The notes under the pieces: model-generated
What the model was told of the DNA's origin: nothing
Databases searched by the model: none
Seen by the model: the letters and a program-made list of their open reading frames with translations, nothing else
Source: Bradyrhizobium sp. OK095
GTDB lineage: Bacteria; Pseudomonadota; Alphaproteobacteria; Rhizobiales; Xanthobacteraceae
DNA: 64,000 nt
Assembly: GCF_900109945.1 (NCBI RefSeq)
Contig: NZ_FOBX01000014.1
Location: 124,001 to 188,000, forward strand
Direction: 5' to 3'
Shown: positions 54,439-62,426 of the stretch, piece by piece
Position numbering within the stretch: position 1 is the first letter of the stretch
Layout of the letters: every line of letters starts with the position of its first letter
Translations under genes and position numbers: made by a program

Positions 54439-55182
54439 ATGACCACTGCAGCCAACTCGTCCTCTCGTATTGCCCGCGGCGGCAAGGCCATCTATGGCGC
54501 ACCGCTCGGCATTTTGATGCTGGAGGCGCGCTTCCCTCGCATTCCCGGCGACATGGGCAACGGCACGACCTGGCCTTTCCCGGTGCTCTATCGCGTGGTG
54601 AGCGGCGCTTCGCCGGAGAAGGTGGTGCTGAAGGGCGCCGCCGGCCTGCTGCCCGACTTCATCGATGCAGCCAAGGATCTGGTGCGGCTTGGCGCTGAAG
54701 CCATCACCACCAATTGCGGCTTCCTCTCGCTGTTCCAGAAGGAGATCGCCTCCGCCGTCGGCGTGCCGGTTGCGACCTCGTCGCTGATGCAGGTTCCGTG
54801 GGTGCAGGCGACCCTGCCGCCGGGCAAGCGCGTCGGTCTGGTCACGGTGTCCGGCTCGACGTTGACGCCGGCCCATCTCGAAGGCGCCGGCGTGCCGCTC
54901 GATACGCCGCTGGTCGGCACCGAGCACGGCAAGGAATTTTTTCGAGTCCTGATCAAGGCCGAGAAGGACGACATGGATGTCGCCCAGGCCGAGCGCGACG
55001 TGGTCGAGGCCGGCAAGCAGCTTGTCGCCAAAAACCCTGATGTCGGCGCCATCGTGCTCGAATGCACCAACATGCCTCCTTATGCGGCAGCGTTACAGGC
55101 CGAAGTGGGATTGCCGGTCTACGACATCTATTCCATGATCACCTGGTTTCATGCTGGGCTGCGCCCGCGCGTGTTCGCGTGA
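54439..55182 (+). CDS. Aspartate/glutamate racemase-family protein
   Basis: A 247-residue racemase-family protein. Two Cys residues in the expected positions, TTNCGFLS (about residue 94) and LECTNMPP (about 211), match the paired catalytic Cys of the family. It may convert L and D forms of the imported amino acid, or act as a related decarboxylase or isomerase. It ends the cluster before the regulator. Confidence 0.85.
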   Translation: MTTAANSSSRIARGGKAIYGAPLGILMLEARFPRIPGDMGNGTTWPFPVLYRVVSGASPEKVVLKGAAGLLPDFIDAAKDLVRLGAEAITTNCGFLSLFQKEIASAVGVPVATSSLMQVPWVQATLPPGKRVGLVTVSGSTLTPAHLEGAGVPLDTPLVGTEHGKEFFRVLIKAEKDDMDVAQAERDVVEAGKQLVAKNPDVGAIVLECTNMPPYAAALQAEVGLPVYDIYSMITWFHAGLRPRVFA

Positions 55183-55283
55183 GTCGGGCTGTCGCAAAGC
55201 TCTGAACAAGCTCTCAACCAAGCAGCTGTTTGCATTGCAATCGCTCCCACAGCCCCGGTATATTAGGCTGTGTTCGGGCATGA

Positions 55284-55997
55284 ATGCAGCTGATGATGAG
55301 CAACGTGGAACTGGTTTCCGATAGTATCGTCGATCGCGTCTATGAACAGCTCAAGGCGATGGCCGTGAGCTACGAGTTCAAGCCGGGCGAACGGCTCAAC
55401 GAGGGTGAGCTGGCAAAGCGCCTCGGCGTCAGCCGCACGCCGCTGCGCGAGGCGCTCAATCGTCTCAACACCGAGGGCTTCCTGCGCTTCACTCCGGGCA
55501 AGGGCTTCTTCTGCCGCGAGCTCGACGCCCACGAGATTTTCGATCTCTACGAGCTGCGCAAGTCGATCGAGGTCGCCTCGGTCCGCCTCGCCATCAAGCG
55601 CGCCAAGGACGAGGACATCGACGCGCTCTTGAAATTCCTCGAAGCCACTGGTCCCGATCCCGGCGAGCGTTCTTCGGTCGAGCTGGTCGAGCTCGACGAG
55701 ACCTTCCACGAGCGGCTGATGGGGATGTCGAACAATGCCGAGATGCTGCGCGTGCTGCGCAACGTCAACGCCCGCATCCGTTTCGTGCGCTGGATCGACA
55801 TGGACAGCATCAACCGATCCAACACCCAGGCCGAGCATCGTGCTGTGGTCGAGGGATTGAAGGCGCGGGACGAAGAGGCCTGTGTCGAGGTGCTGGAAAA
55901 GCACATCGACCGCCGCCTCGATCGGATCACGTCGGCGATCAAGGAAGGCTACGCGCAGATTTACATGCCGGCGGTGGCGAGATCGGCGGCGAACTAG
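55284..55997 (+). CDS. GntR-family (FCD type) regulator
   Basis: A 237-residue GntR regulator. The winged helix has YEFKPGERLNEGELAKRLGVSRTPLREALNRLNTEGFL (about residues 32-70). The FCD domain follows, with His in ETFHERLMG and later metal-type residues. It follows the enzyme cluster in the same direction and probably controls it, perhaps through the palindromes near 48.8 kb. Confidence 0.9.
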   Translation: MQLMMSNVELVSDSIVDRVYEQLKAMAVSYEFKPGERLNEGELAKRLGVSRTPLREALNRLNTEGFLRFTPGKGFFCRELDAHEIFDLYELRKSIEVASVRLAIKRAKDEDIDALLKFLEATGPDPGERSSVELVELDETFHERLMGMSNNAEMLRVLRNVNARIRFVRWIDMDSINRSNTQAEHRAVVEGLKARDEEACVEVLEKHIDRRLDRITSAIKEGYAQIYMPAVARSAAN

Positions 55998-56020
55998 GTC
56001 AGTTATCGCAAGCGCGGTGC

Positions 56021-56180
56021 CCTTCCTTCTCCCCTTGCGGGAGAAGGTGGCGCGAAGCGCCGGATGAGGGGTATCTCTCGGCGAATACAAATGCGTTTGA
56101 GTGCGCGGAGACAGACCCCTCACCCTAATGAGGTCGTGTCGACCTTCGGTGATGCCCTCTCCCGCAAGGGGAGAGGGCGC
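56021..56180. repeat. Paired palindromic repeats in an otherwise empty 306-base gap
   Basis: Two hairpin-forming units of similar sequence face each other: CTTCTCCCCTTGCGGGAGAAG near 56026 and CCCTCTCCCGCAAGGGGAGAGGG near 56155, each with an inner GCAAG/CTTGC. The gap between the GntR gene and the TPP alpha subunit (55998-56303) holds little else. The type is common in Bradyrhizobium intergenic DNA. It may act as a terminator for the upstream operon. Confidence 0.7.
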
Positions 56181-56303
56181 AGCCATGCGCATCGCGCTAT
56201 TCCCCCAGCTATACAATTCTTCGATATCTGGTCGTGCCAGACGGTCAGCGCCATCGTGCGGAATAATCGCTAGCGTGCCGCTCGAAATTCACGGAGACAC
56301 GCG

Positions 56304-56846
56304 GTGCATAGCCCCCAACCGAACCCTGATACACGCGCCAGCGACGACTGGCCGTCCGAGCTCTATCGCATCCTGAAAGCGGCCGACGTCAGGCAAATGT
56401 CCTATGTGCCGGATGCCGGCCATAGCCAGCTCATCCGCATGTTCTCGGCCGACCCCGGCGTCACCACCAATGTGCTGACGACCGAAGAGGAAGGCATTGC
56501 CATCGCCGCCGGCGCCTGGCTCGGTGGCCAGCGCAGCGTGCTGCTGATGCAGTCGAGCGGAGTCGGCAATTGCATCAACATGCTGTCGCTGTCGGCGATC
56601 GGCCGCTTTCCGCTGTTGATGCTGGTGACGATGCGCGGCGAATGGGCCGAGTTCAATCCCTGGCAGGTGCCGATGAGCCGGGCGACACAGCCCTCGCTGG
56701 AGGCGATCGGCCTGAAGGTGATGCGGGCGGAGACGCCGGAGGATCTGGTCGAGACGGTCGAAGCAGCCGCGGCGCTCGCCTATGACTCCGACCAGCAGAT
56801 CGCGGTCCTGATCGGGCAACGCCTGATCGGCAAGAAGAAGTGGTGA
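56304..56846 (+). CDS. TPP-dependent decarboxylase, alpha (PYR) subunit
   Basis: A 180-residue protein matching the N-terminal PYR domain of TPP enzymes, as in split phosphonopyruvate or sulfopyruvate decarboxylase (ComD type). The catalytic Glu candidate is in TTEEEGIAIAAGAWLGG, and MQSSGVGNCINML is typical. It starts at a GTG and overlaps the beta subunit by one base. Substrate is unknown. Confidence 0.85.
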   Translation: MHSPQPNPDTRASDDWPSELYRILKAADVRQMSYVPDAGHSQLIRMFSADPGVTTNVLTTEEEGIAIAAGAWLGGQRSVLLMQSSGVGNCINMLSLSAIGRFPLLMLVTMRGEWAEFNPWQVPMSRATQPSLEAIGLKVMRAETPEDLVETVEAAAALAYDSDQQIAVLIGQRLIGKKKW

Positions 56847-57436
56847 TGTCAATGCAAGCTCAACTCGATCGACGCGCCGCTGTCGCCGTTCTCCTGAAGA
56901 ACCGCAAGGACACGCTGGTTGTCTCCGGCCTCGGCTCGCCCACTTACGATTTGCATTCGGTCGGTGACCACGACGGAAATTTCTACCTCTGGGGCGCGAT
57001 GGGCGGCGCCGCGCTGATCGGCCTTGGCCTTGCCCAGGCACAGCCAGGTAAGCGTGTCCTCGCCTTGACGGGTGACGGCGAGCAACTGATGGGCCTCGGC
57101 GGTCTTGCCACCATCGGCGTCGCGCGGCCGCGCAATCTCGACATCGTTGTGATCGACAACCAGCATTTTGGCGAGACCGGGATGCAGGCGAGCCACACCG
57201 GGCGCGGCGTCGATCTCACCGCGATCGCTGTGGCCTGCGGTTTTGCCGCGACTGGAACCGTGCGGACTCTCGAGGAGGTGCAACGCCTCGCAGCACAAAT
57301 CGCCGAACTGGCGGAAGGCCCGCGGCTCTTCGTCATCAAGGTTTTGGCTGAAAATCCGCCGCGTTCGCTGCCTTCGCGCGATGCCGTCTTTATCAAGAAC
57401 CGGTTCCGTGCTCATCTCGGCTTTGCGGCGGCTTGA
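56846..57436 (+). CDS. TPP-dependent decarboxylase, beta (PP) subunit
   Basis: A 196-residue PP-domain protein. The cofactor motif is TGDGEQLMGLGGLATIG with a following VIDNQHFGETG. It should pair with the alpha subunit upstream to make one ComDE-type decarboxylase. The ATG at 56846 overlaps the alpha stop by one base. A short-chain dehydrogenase follows, which could reduce the aldehyde product. Confidence 0.87.
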   Translation: MSMQAQLDRRAAVAVLLKNRKDTLVVSGLGSPTYDLHSVGDHDGNFYLWGAMGGAALIGLGLAQAQPGKRVLALTGDGEQLMGLGGLATIGVARPRNLDIVVIDNQHFGETGMQASHTGRGVDLTAIAVACGFAATGTVRTLEEVQRLAAQIAELAEGPRLFVIKVLAENPPRSLPSRDAVFIKNRFRAHLGFAAA

Positions 57437-57493
57437 TCCGGGGTCCTCTTCGGGATAGCTCGCCGCCTAAGCAGCTATCCCTGGAGTGAGACT

Positions 57494-58276
57494 ATGAAAT
57501 TATCCGGCAAAGTCGCCGCCATCACCGGCGCGGCACGCGGCATCGGCAAGGCCTGCGCAAAGAGATTTTTGGACGACGGCGTCAAGGTCGTGATCTCGGA
57601 CGTCGATGCCGAGGGCCTCGCCGCGACAGCCGCCGAGCTGGGGCGGCCGGATACCTTGCGCACCGTCGTCGGCAATGTCGCCAAGCGCACTGATGTGGAT
57701 CAACTCGTCGCAACCGCCGTGAGGGAGTTCGGCCGGCTCGACATCATGGTCAACAATGCCGGCGTTGCCCGCAACCGGGATATCCTTGAAATTTCCGAAG
57801 AGGAATTCGACGAAATCATCGGCATCAATTTGAAGGGGGCGTTCTTCGGCGTGCAGGCCGCAGCGAAGCAGATGATCGCGCAAGGCAGCGGCGGCGGGGT
57901 CATCATCAACATGTCCTCGGTGAATGCGCTGCTGGCGATCCCGGCGCTTGCGACCTACGCGATGTCCAAGGGCGGCATGAAGCAGCTGACTTCGGTGGCC
58001 GCCGTCGCACTCGCCCCGCACAACATCCGCGTCGTGGCGGTCGGGCCAGGCACGATTTTGACCGACATGGTGGCGTCCTCCATCTACACCTCGGAGGATG
58101 CGCGGAAAACCGTGATGTCACGTACGCCGGCCGGTCGTGGCGGTGAGCCGAGCGAGGTCGCCTCCGTCGTCGCGTTCCTCGCGAGTGATGATGCGTCGTA
58201 CATCACGGGGCAGACGATCTATCCGGACGGCGGGCGGCTGATCCTGAACTACACAGTGCCGGTGAAGGATAAGTAG
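57494..58276 (+). CDS. Short-chain dehydrogenase/reductase (SDR)
   Basis: A 260-residue classical SDR. The cofactor loop is AAITGAARGIGKACA, the NNAG motif is present (IMVNNAGVARNR), and the catalytic Ser and YxxxK are in NMSSVNALLAIPALATYAMSKGG. It could oxidise or reduce an alcohol from the TPP pair. It lies 57 bases after the beta subunit and converges with IclR. Confidence 0.92.
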   Translation: MKLSGKVAAITGAARGIGKACAKRFLDDGVKVVISDVDAEGLAATAAELGRPDTLRTVVGNVAKRTDVDQLVATAVREFGRLDIMVNNAGVARNRDILEISEEEFDEIIGINLKGAFFGVQAAAKQMIAQGSGGGVIINMSSVNALLAIPALATYAMSKGGMKQLTSVAAVALAPHNIRVVAVGPGTILTDMVASSIYTSEDARKTVMSRTPAGRGGEPSEVASVVAFLASDDASYITGQTIYPDGGRLILNYTVPVKDK

Positions 58277-58279
58277 CCT

Positions 58280-59074
58280 TTACTCCGCGGCGATCGTCAT
58301 GCCGTAGCCGAGCCGCTTCGAGATGTGGCCTGCGCAGTCGCGCAGGGCATGGGCGATCGGGCTGTCCCAGCGCGCATCAAAAGTGCCTTCCGGTCCCATC
58401 GCGGTGATGACCAGCGCGACATGGCCGGAATGGTCGAAAACCGGCGCGGAGAACGCATTGACGCCGGGCAGGGGATCGCCGAGCGCGCGGGCGAGGCCGT
58501 GCTTGCGGACCTCTGTGAGCATCTCGGCCATCTTCGCGCCCTTCAGCGCGCGTTTCGGATTGTAGCCGACGCCGTGACGGTCGAGGCCGCTTTCAAGCGC
58601 GGCATTGATGGTCTTCTCCGGCAGGAAGGCCGCAAAGGCGCGGCCGGTCGCGGTCTCCAGCAGCGCCATCACCGAACCCGCGCGCATCACGATGTGCACG
58701 GGCTGGCCGGGCTCTTCCAGCTGCACCACGGTCGGGCCATGCGTGCCCCAGACGGCCAGCGAGACCGCATGGCCGATCTGGCTCGCGAGCGCGGCGATCT
58801 TCGGTCCGGCAATGCGGACGCCGGAGAGCCGGCGCAGGCTGATGAGCCCGAGCTCCAGCGCGAGTGCGCCGATCTCGTAGCGGCCGGTGGTCTCGTCCTG
58901 CTCGATCAGTCCGATCCGGGAGAAGCTGGCGAGATAAGGATGCGCCTTGGCCGGCGTCATGCCGGCCTCGCGGGCGAGATCGCGCAGCATCATCGGCTCG
59001 CCGCTTCTTGCGAGCGCGCGAAGCAATTCTCCGCCGACCTCGATCGACTGGATGCCGCGGCTTTCTCTCTTCAT
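58280..59074 (-). CDS. IclR-family transcriptional regulator
   Basis: A 264-residue regulator. The N-terminal winged helix has RGIQSIEVGGELLRALARSGEPMMLRDLAREAGMTPAKAHPYLASFSRIGLI. The IclR ligand domain follows, with GRAFAAFLPE and VNAFSAPVFDHSG. AGGAGG precedes the ATG at 59074. It sits 23 bases after the flavoprotein stop, so it is probably transcribed with it and controls the operon. Confidence 0.9.
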   Translation of the reverse strand: MKRESRGIQSIEVGGELLRALARSGEPMMLRDLAREAGMTPAKAHPYLASFSRIGLIEQDETTGRYEIGALALELGLISLRRLSGVRIAGPKIAALASQIGHAVSLAVWGTHGPTVVQLEEPGQPVHIVMRAGSVMALLETATGRAFAAFLPEKTINAALESGLDRHGVGYNPKRALKGAKMAEMLTEVRKHGLARALGDPLPGVNAFSAPVFDHSGHVALVITAMGPEGTFDARWDSPIAHALRDCAGHISKRLGYGMTIAAE

Positions 59075-59097
59075 GCGCCTCCTGGCGTTGCGCTCGC

Positions 59098-60831
59098 TTA
59101 CGCCGCGTCGCACTTGGCGGCGCTATCGGCGAGATGACGGCCGGCAATGTAGCCGAAGGTCAGCGCCGGCCCAAGCGTGATGCCGGCGCCGGGATAATTG
59201 CCGCCCATGATGCTCGCCATGTCGTTGCCGGCGGCATAGAGCCCGGGAATCACGCGGCCCTCGGCATCGAGCGCGCGGGCGTTCTCGTCGGTGACGATGC
59301 CGGCATAGGTGCCGAGATCGCCGATCACCATCTTGATGGCGTAGAACGGGCCGTTCTCGATCGGCGCGATACAAGGATTCGGGCCGTGCATGGCGTCGCC
59401 CTGATAGCGGTTATAGGCTTTTGAGCCCTTGCCGAAAGCGGCGTCATGACCCAGCGGGGCAGTGGCATTGAACTGCTTGACGGTCTCGACGAAAGCCCCG
59501 GCATCAATGCCGGCCTTCGCCGCCAGCGCTTCCAGCGTGTCGCCGCGCATGAGGTAGCCGGTCTTGAGGTGATGACCTGTTGGCATCGGGAAGGGCGGCA
59601 CGCAGCCGAGGCCGTACTTGCGCAGCGCCTGGTGATCGCAGACGAGGAACGCGGCGATCTCCTCGCCGGGTTTGGCCGCCTTGACCATGGCCTGGACGAA
59701 CTGGTGATAGGAATTGCCCTCATTGGCAAAGCGCTTGCCGTCGCGCATCACCGCGATCACGCCGGGTTTGGCGCGGTCGATGAAATGCGGCATCACGCCC
59801 TTCGAGCCGTCCTTGCGCGTGGTCAGCGACACCGGCACCCAGGCCGCCGCGTTCGGGAGCCGGTCCTCGACATGTCCGCCGGCGCTTTCCGCGAGGCGCA
59901 GGCCGTCGCCGGTGTTGCCGGTCGGTCCCGGTGAATAATGCTCATTGCCGGTCGGCGCATGCGGAAACATCTTTTTGCGGCGTTCCACATCATGCGGGAA
60001 GCCGCCGCAGGCGAGCACGACGCCTTGCCGGGCGCGGACACGCACGTCGCGTCCTTCGCGCGAAACGATGGCGCCGGTGACAGTGCCATTCTCGACCGTC
60101 AGCTCGCGCACCGGCGAGGACAGCCACATTGGAATCTTCAAGTCTTGCGCGGATTTTGCGAGGCGCCCGGCGAGCGCATTGCCGTTGGTCAGCGTCATGC
60201 CGCGGCCGTAGCGCAGCACATCCATGAAGTGGCGCGACAGCCGCTTGGCGACATAGACCGCCGAAGTCAGCGACTTCGTCACGCGCATGAAATGGATGAT
60301 CTCCTTGCCGCTTCCGAGCATCATGCCGAACACCGTGAGCTCGGGCAGCGGCATGCCGAGCGTCTTGATCTGGTCGCCGAGCTCCCGCCCGTCGAACGGC
60401 CGCGTCACCATGGAGCGGCCGCCTTGGGCGCCGCCGGGCGCTTCGGCGTCATAGTCGGGAAACACCAGCGGCATGTCGAACTGCAACGCCGTTTTGGTCG
60501 TGAAGAATTCGACTGCCTCCGGGCCGGCGCTGAGAAACGCATCGACGCGCGCGGCGTCGAAGTTGTTGCCTGCTTCGTGGCGCAGATAGATGCGCGCCTG
60601 CTCCGGTGCCTCCTCGATGCCGTAGGCCTTTGCGAGCGACGTGCCGGGGATCCAGAGCCAGCCGCCGGAGCGCGCCGTGGTGCCCCCGAAGCGCGGCTCC
60701 TTCTCGACGATCAGCACGTCGAGGCCGCGGTAGCGCGCGGTGATCGCGGCCGACATGCCGGAGGCGCCCGATCCGGCCACGAGCACATCGCACTCGTAAG
60801 TCTCAATTGCGTTGCGCTCGTTGCCGGTCAT
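59098..60831 (-). CDS. FAD-dependent dehydrogenase (fumarate reductase/ketosteroid dehydrogenase type)
   Basis: A 577-residue flavoprotein of the fumarate reductase/3-ketosteroid-1-dehydrogenase group. The FAD loop is DVLVAGSGASGMSAAITARYRG, and a second FAD segment near the end (GLYAAGNDMASIMGGNYPGAGITLGPALTFGYIAGRH) matches. These enzymes oxidise or reduce steroid-like or alpha,beta-unsaturated compounds. It lies 8 bases after a branched-chain-type binding protein. Confidence 0.9.
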   Translation of the reverse strand: MTGNERNAIETYECDVLVAGSGASGMSAAITARYRGLDVLIVEKEPRFGGTTARSGGWLWIPGTSLAKAYGIEEAPEQARIYLRHEAGNNFDAARVDAFLSAGPEAVEFFTTKTALQFDMPLVFPDYDAEAPGGAQGGRSMVTRPFDGRELGDQIKTLGMPLPELTVFGMMLGSGKEIIHFMRVTKSLTSAVYVAKRLSRHFMDVLRYGRGMTLTNGNALAGRLAKSAQDLKIPMWLSSPVRELTVENGTVTGAIVSREGRDVRVRARQGVVLACGGFPHDVERRKKMFPHAPTGNEHYSPGPTGNTGDGLRLAESAGGHVEDRLPNAAAWVPVSLTTRKDGSKGVMPHFIDRAKPGVIAVMRDGKRFANEGNSYHQFVQAMVKAAKPGEEIAAFLVCDHQALRKYGLGCVPPFPMPTGHHLKTGYLMRGDTLEALAAKAGIDAGAFVETVKQFNATAPLGHDAAFGKGSKAYNRYQGDAMHGPNPCIAPIENGPFYAIKMVIGDLGTYAGIVTDENARALDAEGRVIPGLYAAGNDMASIMGGNYPGAGITLGPALTFGYIAGRHLADSAAKCDAA

Positions 60832-60839
60832 GTCTCACC

Positions 60840-62054
60840 TCACTTCTTCAGCAGCGGACATTTGGATTCGGAGACCGGGCGGAAGGCGTCCTCGCCCTTC
60901 ACGGTCTTGACGATGTCCAGATAATCCCAAGGCTCTTTGGACTGCTCGGGCGACTTCACCTTGGCCAGATACATGTCGCGGATGACGCGGCCGTCTTCAC
61001 GCAGCTTGCCGCCATGGACAAAGACGTCCTCGATCGGCAGCTCGCGCATCTTGGCCATCACCTTGGCGGGATCGTCGGTGCCGGCGGCCTTGATGCCTTT
61101 CAGGTAATGCAGCACCGAGCCGTAGACGCCGGTGTGGATCATGGTCGGCATCACCTTGGTGCGCTCATAGAACTTCTTGGACCAGGCGCGCGTTGCCTCG
61201 TCCATGTTCCAGTAGGACGCCGTGGTCATGTAAGTGCCCTGCGCAGCCTTGAGACCGACCGCATGCACGTCGGTGTCGAACATCAGCAGGCCGACGAGCT
61301 TTTGGCCGCCCTGGACCAGGCCGAACTCGCCGGACTGCTTGATCGCATTGTCGGTGTCCTGACCGGCATTGGCGAAAGCGACCACGTCGGCTTTCGAGCT
61401 CTGCGCCTGCAGCGCGAAGGAGGAGAAGTCCGCCGTATTTGTCGGATGCTTGACGCCGCCGAGCACCTTGCCGCCCATTTCGTTGATGAAGCGGGTGGCA
61501 TCCTTCTCGAGCTGCTGACCGAAGGCGTAGTCCGCGGTGATGAAGAACCAGGATTTTCCGCCTTCCTTGATCACGGCGGAGGCCGTCACCTTGGACAGCG
61601 CGTAGGTGTCGTAGGTGAAATGCACGGTGTTCGGGCTGCACAGCTCGTCGGTGAGTGAGCTGGCGCCGGGGCCGGAGAGCAGGGCGATCTTGTTGCGCTC
61701 GCGCACCATGTTGTGCACGGCGATCGCGATGCCGGAATTCGGGATGTCGACGACGGCGTCGATCTTGCCGTTGTCGAACCAGCCGCGCACGATCTGCACG
61801 CCGACGTCGGTCTTCATCTGGTGGTCGGCGCTGATGATCTCGATCGGCTTGCCGAGCACGGTCGGCCCGAATTCCTCCACCGCCATTTTCGCGGCTTCGA
61901 CCGAGCCCGGCCCGCTGTTGTCGCGACCCCAGCTCGACAGATCCGTCAGCACGCCGATCCGCACCGCGTCGTCGGAGACTTGCGCGCGCGCAACATTGGT
62001 CATGGCAGCCGAAATCATGGCCGCGAGCATGGCGCAGGCCAAAAGCCCTCTCAT
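60840..62054 (-). CDS. ABC transporter substrate-binding protein (Liv type)
   Basis: A 404-residue type I periplasmic binding protein. A signal peptide (about 1-24, ending ARAQ) precedes VRIGVLTDLSSWGRDNSGPGSVEAAKMAVEEFG. Many relatives bind aromatic acids or branched-chain amino acids. No matching permease or ATPase lies in the window, so it must use one encoded elsewhere. It is first in a minus-strand operon with the FAD enzyme and IclR. Confidence 0.9.
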   Translation of the reverse strand: MRGLLACAMLAAMISAAMTNVARAQVSDDAVRIGVLTDLSSWGRDNSGPGSVEAAKMAVEEFGPTVLGKPIEIISADHQMKTDVGVQIVRGWFDNGKIDAVVDIPNSGIAIAVHNMVRERNKIALLSGPGASSLTDELCSPNTVHFTYDTYALSKVTASAVIKEGGKSWFFITADYAFGQQLEKDATRFINEMGGKVLGGVKHPTNTADFSSFALQAQSSKADVVAFANAGQDTDNAIKQSGEFGLVQGGQKLVGLLMFDTDVHAVGLKAAQGTYMTTASYWNMDEATRAWSKKFYERTKVMPTMIHTGVYGSVLHYLKGIKAAGTDDPAKVMAKMRELPIEDVFVHGGKLREDGRVIRDMYLAKVKSPEQSKEPWDYLDIVKTVKGEDAFRPVSESKCPLLKK

Positions 62055-62109
62055 CGTCGTTCCCTCTCTTTTATGGCCGCTTGGCGCGGCTGGTTATTGT
62101 CCGGGTAAG

Positions 62110-62145
62110 TTAGATATTGGCGAATTAGTTTGTCAATGGCGAATA
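62110..62145 (-). promoter_or_regulatory. Probable promoter with duplicated operator half-sites
   Basis: On the minus strand TTGACA (62131-62136 read as tgtcaa) is a good -35 hexamer for the binding-protein operon, followed by AT-rich sequence suited to a -10. Direct copies of TGGCGAAT on the plus strand (62118-62125 and 62137-62144), 19 bases apart, flank it. This is two helical turns, as for a dimeric regulator, with IclR the candidate. Confidence 0.5.
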
Positions 62146-62206
62146 ACGCCGATTGGGCAGGTTCCGTGACCGCCAGGAGACGTTGCGAACACGTGCGCGC
62201 AACTGC

Positions 62207-62311
62207 TTCCACACCCGTCATTGCGAGCGAAGCGAAGCAATCCAGACTTTAACCGCGGAGGCAGTCTGGATTGCTTCGTCGCAAGGGCTCCTCGCAATGA
62301 CGGGTGTGGAA
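62207..62311. repeat. Palindromic intergenic repeat
   Basis: Arms beginning TTCCACACCCGTCATTGCGAG and ending CTCGCAATGACGGGTGTGGAA fold together, with inner CAATCCAGACT/AGTCTGGATTG pairing. The loop is ACCGCGGAGGC-like. It belongs to a repeat type frequent in Bradyrhizobium and lies between the Liv-type promoter and the MHS gene. Confidence 0.78.
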
Positions 62312-62426
62312 ACTGCGGCGCGCGAAAACCTCACGCCGTGGTCTCGGGCAGAGGTAACACCGCCGCAGGTTGCAACCATCACCGCGATTGGCCATGATGC
62401 ATCCGGAATGTTTTGGGGCGCGTGGC

